Part shown: in pieces, positions 37,201 to 49,200 of the stretch | Position numbering within the stretch: the first letter of the stretch is position 1 | Layout of the letters: each line of letters starts with the position of its first letter | Assembly (NCBI GenBank): GCA_963693285.1 | Contig: OY848926.1 | Location: 935,001-999,000, forward strand | Length of the DNA stretch: 64,000 nt | Reading direction: 5' to 3' | Source: Xestospongia muta | Taxonomy: Eukaryota; Porifera; Demospongiae; Haplosclerida; Petrosiidae | The notes under the pieces: generated by a model | Databases searched by the model: none | Told to the model about the DNA's origin: nothing | The model's input: the letters and a program-made list of their open reading frames with translations, nothing else | Position numbers and translations under genes: made by a program

Positions 37201-40200
37201 TTTTAAAGCATGAGGTATCACTTAATTTATAGATATATACCTCATCAAAGAAATGAATACCTCATGTTGATATTAACATCATATATAATTCTCCTAAGTC
37301 AACATATTAGATCAACTAGGCTGGACCTGTGGCTCAAAATTATCAAAGTGGACTAAATAATGAGGTGTCTGTTTATACAGGGCTTATCAAGTGTGTCCAT
37401 GTGCTTCTCCTAACACAACACAAGATTGAGAAGTAGCTCTGATAAGCTAACCACATCCACTACTAAGCTAGAGGTTTAATGGCTTCACGTTCAGAGTTTA
37501 CAGAGAAATTTATTGTTGAAAAACTCACTTGACTATTTTTGACAAATAAAATATATAATGGTAGCAGCTGGTATTAAAATAGACATACTGTGAAATATAA
37601 AATGGACACTGGCAGTACTATTAAAAACCAAAGAGACTGTCCCAACATTCTCATGTATAGACTGATGTGTCTGGTATTTTCTGCTTATAACAAACACTGT
37701 TTCTTGGGGGAAAGTCACTGGCTTTCCATAGGTTATTCTCTTTGATAATAACTGACATCTCAACAATATTTTTCTTCCAAAAGTTATGTAAATATGTAAT
37801 CGTAAACTGGTCCATCTTGTTTGACTAAAGGCTTTAATAATACATTACAGTCATAATTGTCTTGACTTGACATTAGGGCTAGCCTTGTGGCCAGCTGTCT
37901 AAATTGGTTAGAAAAAGGTTTAGAAGTTTATAGTTGGTTTGCATACAAACCTCTAATTTGAGCACTCAGACTTGTTCTATTTCTTATAGAAACCTCAAAC
38001 CCATTATATAACATATACCACATGGCTCAAAATATTTACAGGACTACCTGAAACACTTTGAGTAATGAATTGTGGATGATTTTCACTTGTTCGTGCTTAA
38101 CTTTTAAATATTGTAGCTATGTCATTAATAACATTATTATGCTATTAATGTGTGGTTATTATTACCTGATTTACTATACTAGGTGTATCAAATGGTGCTC
38201 TGAGGCTATATCGTAATGGATATACCTCATCATCCAATTACTATGGTATTGTGAGGATCTATTACAATTATGGATGGGGTAATATCTGTGATGATTCCTA
38301 CTACAGTTTTGCTGAAGCTAATGTCATTTGTCATCAGTTAGGATATACTGGAGTCTCTACATACCCTAGAGCTGGATTAACAAGGTTAGTATTATGTAAT
38401 AACCAAGTTCTACATATCTCTGTCCAGTTATGGCACAGATACCATATTTATGAAGATGGATGATGTCAACTGTGCTAGTAGCAACTACCTCACTATCTTT
38501 CAGTGTTCATTCTCTACATACATTGATAGTGGATGCATTAACAGTAACTCTTATGATGCTACTGTGTACTGCTGTGAGTTACATACTTTCCTTAGCAACT
38601 ATTATTATGTTTATTTTAGATACAACAAGAATCTGGAACAGTAGTCCATTTGCTGGTATGATACGTCTCCAGGGAGGTAGTTATTCTAATCAAGGACGTG
38701 TGGAGGTCTACTGTAATGGACAGTGGGGAACAATATGTGATGATGGATTTGGTTCTACTGATGCTCGGACTATCTGTAAACAACTGGGATATAACTATTA
38801 CTATAGTTATGATCACCTTAGTCTGTAAGTTTAATTATGTGATCTGATGTTGTCAATGTATAATTCTGTTGCATGTATAACCATATATAGTTTATACATG
38901 TAGCAACAATTTACATTGATCACTTTAGTCTGTAAGTACTAACTAATAAATGAAAATTTTATACCTAAAGTCATTGCTCAGATGTAATTGTTCATAGATT
39001 GATTAGGATTACTCATCATCTATATCATGATATAGACCTGGTCGTTTCAGTCAACCAATTTGGTGTACATACATGACTAGTTCTTACTATGACACATGTT
39101 ATGGTACTAGGAATTTCTGTCCATCAACTTCAATAACTAGTTGTTCCCACTCTGAAGATGTCACTGTTGAATGTAGTAAGTTAGATTATTATAATTAAAT
39201 AGATTATTAATGTGGTAAGTGATTATATTTAATATAATTTAATTGTTTATACTGGCTCATTTATATTGGTATTTCTTTTAGCTTACAGTACTTCTTACTC
39301 TAAAGTTTATAATACACAGACTACTTGTTCTGGATTAATTTGTAAGCAATCTATGTCAACAATAATGTTAATGACAACTTAGCTGTACTTATATTTAACA
39401 TGATTGAAAAGTGCAACTTGAACATTTCAATGATCCTTAGTTGTTCTCATTATAGAAATAAGCATGTTAAACATGTATTAGTTACACAGTCATTTTATTT
39501 GTATGCAGCTTCAAAAAATGGTGCTGTAATTTTATCTCGTAATGGTGTTACCTCAACATCCTATTACTATGGTACTGTGAGGGTCTATTATAATAGTGGA
39601 TGGGGTAATATCTGTTATGACTCTTCCTATGATTATAATGAAGCTAATGTCATCTGTCATCAGTTAGGATATACTGGAGCCTCTAGTTACTCTAGAGCTG
39701 GATTAGTGAGGTTAGTATATATATTTAAGTTAGGTTTGAAATATCTCTGTCTAGCTATGGGACTGATGTTTTACCTATGAAAATGGATGATCTGAACTGT
39801 GCCAATACTAACTACCTAACTATCTTTCAGTGTTCTTTCTCTACATCTATTGACAGTGGATGTAATAACACTAACTCTTATGATGCTACTGTGTACTGCT
39901 GTGAGTAAAATGTTTTCTGTAACAATTACCATTTTTGTTACAGATGCCACTAGGATCTGGAACAGTAATCCTTTTGAAGGTATGATACGTCTCCAGGGAG
40001 GTAGTTATTCTAATCAAGGACGTGTGGAGGTTTACTGTAATGGACAATGGGGAACAATATGTGATGATGGATTTGGTTCTACTGATGCTCAAACTATCTG
40101 TAAACAACTGGGATATAACTATTACTATAGATATGATCACCTGAGTTTGTAAGTGTGGTCACTTTTTATAATGATATTATAGTTGATGACCAATTATTGT

Positions 40201-43200
40201 TATTAGTTGTTATTTATTTATGTCATTTCAGATCTGGTAGTTATAATCAACCAATTTGGAATAGATACATGTCTAGTTCTTCTTCTGACAGATGTTATGG
40301 TACTAGAAATTCCTGTCCATCAACTTCTGTACCTGGTTGTTCCCACTCTGAAGATGTCACTGTAGAATGCAGTAAGTCAGATTATTGTAATTATAGCTAG
40401 TATTATGAATGTATTATGTCATTTTGACTCAAAATATTGCATGCTCAAATGTCAAAACATTTTTGTCATTTAAAAACATAACATCATAGTTTCATAGTGT
40501 TTTTGATATGAAATATTGCAAAAAATTGTAACCAAATGATATTTGTGGTAATTACTTAGCAATATTTGAATGTATTGCCATTTCATTCTTTAGCTTATAG
40601 CCTTAGATATTCCAAATCAGTTGCTGTTGCAACGAGCTGCTCTGGATTAATTTGTAAGTAGTCAAACTGCTTACAATAATTGTTCTATTAACTATATTTT
40701 AATGTGTTCTCTCTATATAGCTCGTAAAGGGTTTGGTGCTATACTTCTTTATCGTAATGGAGCCACCTCATCCTCCTACTACCATGGTATAGTACAGATA
40801 TTATATAATGGACAGTGGGGTAATATCTGTGATGATTATAACTATAATAAAAATGAAGCTGATGTCATTTGTCATCAGTTAGGATATACTGGAGCCTCTA
40901 GTTACTCTAGAGCTGGATTAATGGGGTAAACTCATTAACTATATAGAGCGATGATTTGTTGTGTTTTAATAGTTATGGCACTGACAATAACCCAATGTTA
41001 CTGGATAATGTCAACTGTTATAACAACAACTACCTCACTATCTTACAGTGTTCCTACTCTACATACATTAATAGTGGATGTACTTCCAATTCTTATGATG
41101 CTACTGTGTACTGCTGTAAGTGCTATCTATGCACTACTTCTTATGTAAAATATATTTTGTTACAGATACTACAAGGATCTGGGACAACCATCTTTACCCT
41201 GGCAAGATAAGACTTCAGGGAGGTAATTCGTCTAATGAAGGACGTGTAGAGGTCTACTGTAATGGACAGTGGGGAACAATATGTGATGATCACTTTGATG
41301 CTAATGATGCTCTAACACTCTGTAAACAACTGGGATACAACCATTACTATAGATACAATCATCTCAATATGTAAGTATATAAACATGTTTGTACTTCAAT
41401 TAATAATTATTTTATGAAATGAGATTATACTTTACTGTAGATCTGATAATTCCAGTCAACCAATTTGGAGTGCACGCATGTATAGTACTTACTATGACAC
41501 ATGTTACAGTACTAGAAATTCCTGTCCATCAAGTCCACTTTCTGGTTGTACTGACTCAGATTATGTTACTGTGGAATGCAGTGAGTGTAATAATGATATA
41601 TCCACATAGCATCCTAGGACACAAGCAAAGAGAACATAAAGTGTTTACGTAGCAACCAGGAAGATGTTCAGCAATTGTATGACCACAATGAAATTTAGAA
41701 ACAAATCACATTCTAACGAAGCTAGTGTGGATGTATTACTTTTTATCTTTATAATCTGCTTCCTTACCAGACCATAAAATAATTTTTTAAAAATATTACC
41801 TTTCTTTCAGTTCATACCACTTCAAGTTCCAAATCAAGCAATCGCATATCTTCTTGTTGTAAGTTAAAACCTCAATCACATAATATATTATACTTTTTGA
41901 TTTTAATGTCTTACATTAAATATTTTATAAGTCAAACCTATTTTCATTATAGTCTTGTGTATATGTCCATTTAATGTATAATTATAGACACAGACTTTCC
42001 GGATGGTAATGGTCCTATTCGTCTTTATCGTAATGGAGTCACCTCACCCTCTTATTACTATGGTATAGTACAGATTTATATCAATAATGATTGGGGTAAT
42101 ATCTGTGATGACATCTACTACAGTTCTACTGAAGCTAATGTTATTTGTCATCAGCTGGGATATACTGGAGCCTCAAGTTACTCTAGAGCTGGATTAGTGA
42201 GGTTAGAACTTAAATATATCTAAGTCAGGTTATAAAATTAATATCTGTCTAGTTATGGAACTGATTATCTTTTTATGAGGATTGATGACCTCTCTTGTTC
42301 AGAGAGTAATTACCTAACTATCTTTCAATGTTCCTACTCTACATACATCGATAGTGGATGTATTAATACTAACTCTTATGATGCTACTGTGTACTGCTGT
42401 GAGTATTAATATTTAACTATCATATCATTTTTGTACAGATACTACTAGGGTCTGGGACAGTAAACCTTACTCTAGTATGATACGCCTTCAAGGAGGTAAT
42501 TATTCTAATCAAGGACGTGTTGAGGTCTACTGTAATGGACAGTGGGGAACAATATGTGATGATGGATTTGATTCTACTGATGCTCAAACTATTTGTAAAC
42601 AACTGGGATATAACTATTACCGCAATTATAGTCATCTTATTTTGTAAGTAGCAAACATGCACATTTGATATGCCAGGATTCGTTAAATACTTTTATATTT
42701 TATACAGTTTTTAACCAGACATTTGTAATATTGTTAAATACATATTTACATTAATACACACAAATACACACACACACTTATATGACTACAGGTCTGGGAG
42801 TTCTAGTCAACCAATTTGGGGCACGAACATGGTTAGCTCTTCCTCTGACAAATGTTATAACAAACAAAATTCCTGCCCATCAACTTCAGTGACTAGTTGT
42901 TCCCATTCTGAAGATATCACTATAGAATGCAGTAAGTACAGACAACTCACTTCAATAATGTGATACCTTTATCTTTGTTTTTATGAAGGTTACTACAGCT
43001 TGAAGTCAAAATCAGACAACGAAGTACCTTCTATTTGCAGTAAGTTATTTTTAAAATTGTAAATTAGTTTGAAATGTATTACAGGTTTAGGATTTCCATC
43101 TGGTAATGGTGTTGTTCGTCTCCATCGTAATGGAGTCACTTCATCCTCTTATTATTCTGGTATAGTACAAATTTATATCAATGAAAAGTGGGGTAATATC

Positions 43201-46200
43201 TGTGATGACTATTATTATGATCAAGTTGAAGCTGATGTTATTTGTCATCAGTTGGGATACGTTGGTGCCTCAAGTTTCCCTAGAGCTGGATTAGCAAGGT
43301 TATTATATCAACTTATTGACAATATCATAGTTTATTTCACTCTATAGTTATGGCAGTGATAGTCTTTCAATGATAATAGATGATGTCAACTGTGTCAAAG
43401 GCAGCTACCTTACTATCTTACAGTGCTCTTATTCTACATACATTGATAGTGGATGTATTAACAGTGACTCTTATGATGCTACTGTGTCCTGCTGTGAGTT
43501 ATTATAAACTCAATTCTATAATTACAAATATTTGTTACAGACACCACTAGAATCTGGGATGGATATCTTTTTCCTGTTATGATACGTCTCCAAGGAGGTA
43601 TTGATTTTAATCAAGGACGTGTGGAGGTCTACTGTAATGGAGAATGGGGAACAATATGTAATAATGGATTTGGTTTTACTGATGCTCAAACTATTTGTAA
43701 ACAACTGGGATATAATTATTACTATAATTATAATCACCTTAGTTTGTGAGTAATATTGTTCAGTTGTTAACCTATATTATGGCAAAACGTTCTGTATAAT
43801 TCATACTTTAGTCAATATATCACTGTAGGTCTGGTAATTCCAGTCAACCTATTTGGGGTACAAATATGCTCAGTACTTCTATTGACAAATGTTATGGTAC
43901 TAGAAATTCCTGTCCATCAACTCCAGTAACTAGCTGCAACCATGCCAATGATGTCACTATAGAATGCAGTAAGTATAATATACAAATAATTATCATTAGT
44001 ATATATTCATTGCTAACAATGTTAGACTAATCATTTTTGATCCTTTTGTCTATCTTAGCGAAAAAAGTTTAGAATGCCAAGCTAGTTTAATTATTTAGTT
44101 ATAAAATATATTTCATATTTATTTACTTGTTTATCTTTTTAGCAAACAGAAGATACTTCACAAGATCAACAAACACAATATACACCTGTGGTATATTAAT
44201 AATTATGTAAATACCGAGACTGTATGTTGTTTTTGACCATTTAGAAAAATATCCTGCTGCTAATGGTGTTGTACGTCTTTATCGTAATGGAACCACCTCA
44301 TCCTCCTATTACTATGGTATAGTACAGATACGATATAATGGAGAGTGGGGTAATATCTGTGATGATTACAGCTATAATAAAAATGAAGCTGATGTCATCT
44401 GTCATCAGTTAGAATATACTGGAGCCTCAAGTTACTCTAGAGCTGGATTAGTGAGGTGAAATTTCCAAAGTCAAAATAGTTAATATCCATCCATCTTTTA
44501 TAGCTATGGCTATGACTATAACTCAATGTTACTGGATGATGTCAACTGTGTTAGTAACAATTACCTCACTATCTTACAGTGTTCTTTCTCAGCATACATT
44601 GATAGTGGATGTACAAACACTAACTCTTATGATGCTACTGTGTACTGCTGTGAGTACTACTTTAAAATAATGATTGTTAATGATATTTTTGCTATAGATA
44701 CTACTAGAATATGGGACAGTAATCCTTTCCGTTATATGATACGGCTCCAGGGAGGTAATTATTCTAATGAAGGACGTGTGGAGGTCTACTGTAAGGGAGA
44801 GTGGGGAACAATATGTAGTGATGGATTTGATTCTACTGATGCTTTAACTATCTGTAAACAACTGGGATATAACAGTTACAATAGTTATAATCACCTTAAT
44901 CTGTAAGTGATATTCTAATTATACCTACAAAATAATTTTCAAATCAAACTTTTGTATAATTACAATCTTATAAATAACACTTTATTCTTTATAATAGACC
45001 TGGTAATTCCAGACAACCTATTTGGGGAACACATGTGTCTAGTTCTATCACTGACACATGTTATGGTACTAAAAACACTTGTCCATTAATCCCAATAACC
45101 AGTTGTAGAAATTCTAATGTTGCCACAGTGGAATGCAGTAAGTTACTTAATATTAAACACTTCTATTTTTTCACCCACTTATCATACTGCGTAAGACATA
45201 GATTATAAATATTTCTAAAAATACTTTCATAAGTTGAAAATGTCTACATGCCAGCCATGTTCTCTAGTCTATGCTTTAGAGCATAGACTAGAGATCAAGC
45301 CATGTAGACTCTTATTATATGTTTATCATTTCAGCTTACAGCAGTTTCAACTCAAAATCAACAGTTAAAATATCTACTTGTAGTAAGAATAAATTTCTAA
45401 TATAGCCTAGATACTTTATATTCATAAATAATTATCAGAGATTCCTGATGGCAATGGTGTTGTACGTCTCTATCGTAATGGAGTCACCTCATCCTCCTAT
45501 TACTATGGTATTGTACAGATTTATTTCAATGGACAATGGGGTAATATCTGTGATGACGCATACTACAATCAATATGAAGCTGATGTCATCTGTCATCAAT
45601 TGGGATATATTGGAGCTTCAAGTTACTCTAGAGCTGGATTAATGGGGTTTGTATAAAAAGTAGTTGTGATCTGTATTTAAAGTTTTATAGTTATGGTACT
45701 GATTACAATTCAATGAGATTAAGACATGTCAACTGTGTTAACAACAAATACCTCGCTATCTTACAGTGTTCCTACTCTACATACATATATTATCCATGTA
45801 GATATAATTCTTATGATGCTACTGTGTCCTGCTGTGAGTTTGCTGACTACTATGATAATATATTATTGTTAATTATTACAGATACTACTAGGATCTGGGA
45901 CAGTAATCCTTATCCTGGTATGATACGTCTCCAAGGAGGTGCCTTTGTTAATCAAGGACGTGTTGAGGTCTACTGTAATGGACAGTGGGGAACAATATGT
46001 GATGATGGATTTGATAGTAATGATGCTAATATGATTTGTAAACAATTGGGATACACTCATTATACTTACTTTGACCATTTGATGATGTAAGTCTGACACA
46101 TTCATACACTACATGTGATATAACTGTCATACAAATAGACCTGGATCATCCAATCAACCTATATGGTCAACACAAATGAGTAGTAAATCAAGTGACAAAT

Positions 46201-49200
46201 GCTATGGAACCAGTAATACCTGTCCCACAAGTAGTTGGACTAGTTGTAATCACTCAAAAGATGTCACAATTGCTTGCAGTAAGTTCACATAGCAAATCAA
46301 TTAATTAGTTTAATTGAGTAGTAGGTGTGTGTGTTAAGTGTTGTGTCAATTTATTTAGATAAAAAGTGATTTATTGTGAGTCATGTGACTTTGAATATCA
46401 GGAACACATTAACCACTGTATGATTGACATTTCAACTAATGATACTATTGTCATGATCATATTTTAGTATTTAAGATTGTGGCATGGTTACGACTCCTGG
46501 TTTATATACTGCCTGGCACACCCAATATACCAGGCAACCCTATAATCATTTTGACCATGTGTTATGTGTGTATATGTGATTGGGTATGTTTTTTCATTAT
46601 TTTCTTGTGTTTTTGTATGGAACAATCAAACTGCCAATGCATATTGTTAACAACCAATAAATTTTATTAACCATAACCCCGAGCATTATGATGATGTGTG
46701 TGACTGATCGCACTCAAAGGTGTCACTACCTTGCCTCTTTGCCTATATCTCTATCTTTCTATTTACAGTCTTGTCTAGTCACATCTGTTAATTATACAAC
46801 CTTTGTAGCTCTAGCCAGTGTCACTACTGTAAATCATAATTTTCAAAACAATTATAGGATGATTTTTTTCAATTATAGTTTTGCTTGTACTTGCATATTT
46901 GATACCTATATATTATATTTTAGTCTTTAAGGTAACATTCTGTTAATGGTTAACAACTAAATTTCTACATTTTAAGTTGAATTTGTTATCTTTTGTTTCC
47001 TAACTTGGTCTTTATTGTCTTTAGCAAGTAAAGTTTATTCGCCCAGTATAAGTACTTGTCGTTCAGTTGTTACTGATACTATACCATTTGGAAATGGTGT
47101 TGTCCGTCTCTATCGTAATGGAGTCACTTCATCCTCCTATTACTATGGTATAGTACAGATATGGTATAATGGAAAGTGGGGTAATATCTGTGATGATACT
47201 GACTATAATCAATATGAAGCTGATGTCATCTGTCATCAATTAGGATATACTGGAGCCTTAAGTTATCCTAGAGCTGGATTAATAAGGTTAATTGAAATTA
47301 AATATAAATAGAAAAGAAATATAAACTGTAATAATTTTTCTGTATTATAGTTATGGCACTGACAAAAATTCAATGTTACTGAATAGTGTTAACTGTCCTC
47401 ACAACAACTACCTCACTATCTTACAGTGTTCCTACTCTACAAACATTAAAGATGAATGTAATGCTAATTCTTTTGATGCTACTGTGTACTGCTGTAAGTA
47501 ATATGTACTACGTCTAATATAATAAAAGTTTGTTATAGATACCACTAGAATTTGGAACAGTAATCCTTATCCTGGTATGATACGTCTCCAAGGAGGTATT
47601 TATTCTAATGAAGGACGTGTGGAGGTCTACTGTAATGATCAGTGGGGAACAATATGTAATGATGGATTTGATTCTAATGATGCTAATGCTATCTGCAGAC
47701 AATTGGGATATTCTGTACATTTCAGTTACAATCGTTTTAGGTAATATATTGAAATACTAACAAGACTCAATGAATAGATAAATAACACTGTATAAACAAG
47801 AGCAATGATTTTTAATTCTTTGTAGATCTAAACTCTCTCAACCAATATGGCTTTCTAATATGAACAGTTACTCATCAGATCGATGCATTACTTCTAATAA
47901 CATTTGTCCATCTATTGCTGTAAATAATTGTACACACTCTGAAATTGTCAATGTGGAATGCAGTAAGTAAAGAATTTTATATCTACGAAATTCAGTTTGC
48001 TTTTTTAGCTTACAGCAAATTATACAATAAACCAAGCAATACCAAATCATCATGTGGTAAGATAATTGAAGATATGTCACTGATCATGTATTTGTATATT
48101 TCTCTTTGTATAGACTTTCCTAATAGTAATGGTGTTTTACGTCTCTTTCATAATGGAATCACTTCATCCCTTAATCACTTTGGTATTGTCCAGATACAAT
48201 ATAATGGAGTGTGGGGTAATATCTGTGATGATGATAATGACTATGGTCAATATGAAGCTGATGTCATTTGTCATCAGTTGGGATATACTGGAGCCTCTAG
48301 CTATTCTAGAGCTGGAGTAATTAAGTAAAGTTGTCTAAGTTTATCGATTATTTTATGCTCTTTGTCTAGTTATGGTACTGACTCTAACCCAATGATATTG
48401 GATGATGTCAACTGTGCTCATAACAATTACCTCACTATTCTACAATGCTCTTATTCTACACGTAGAAATAGAAGATGTACTGACTATTATGATGCTACTG
48501 TATATTGCTGTGAGTTGGACAGTACATCTTATAGATCATTACTACTTATATAGATACCAGTATGATCTGGGAGAGAAATCCTTATACTGGTATGATTCGT
48601 CTTCAAGAAGGTCACTATCCTAATCAAGGACGTGTTGAAGTATATTGTAATGGACAATGGGGAACAATATGTAGTGATGGATTTGATTTTAAAGATGCTA
48701 ATACAGTTTGTAGACAACTGGGATATACAGGATATGTAAACTATAACCATTTAACACTGTAAGATGAGTGGTATAAATTAAGTATTACAAAATAGTTACT
48801 TTTTGTTAGAAGTGGAGTCTCCTCTAGACGAATCTGGATCTCCAATATGAACAGTTCATATTCAGACTCTTGTTTTGTTGACAGTAATACTTGTCCAAGT
48901 ACTACCAATACTGGTTGTAGTGATGGTAAAGATGTGACTATCGAATGTAGTAAGTTGGTAAAATATATATAATATATAAAAAAGTAAATAGACCAAATGT
49001 ATTTATTCATATTATTTGGACTATAAAAAATATTAAAATAACTATTTGTTCCATTATTAATTTATATGTTCAATATTTGTTGTTAAAATAATTACTTCTT
49101 ATTTCTCTTTAGCTTTTAATACAGCATATACTATTACTACTACAGAATTATCTTGTGTTCATGGTAGTGCAACAGGTATGTAATTGTTTATATAGGACAT

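Larger units (their letters stand above)
34114..38182 (+). other. Gene F intron 1 (4.07 kb)
   Basis: Separates the signal exon from the first SRCR exon. It contains a long (TA)n run at 34225-34274 and a (CA)n run at 35737-35769. The part from about 36240 to 37990 is homologous to gene G intron 1, except that one piece is inverted there. Open frames at 35234-35509 and 37024-37206 show no recognisable domain and no counterpart in G. Confidence 0.7.

Noticed and set aside
46479..46930. Two small open frames between F modules 7 and 8
   Set aside because: They lie in an intron homologous to the G intron at 63302-64000, where the frames are disrupted.
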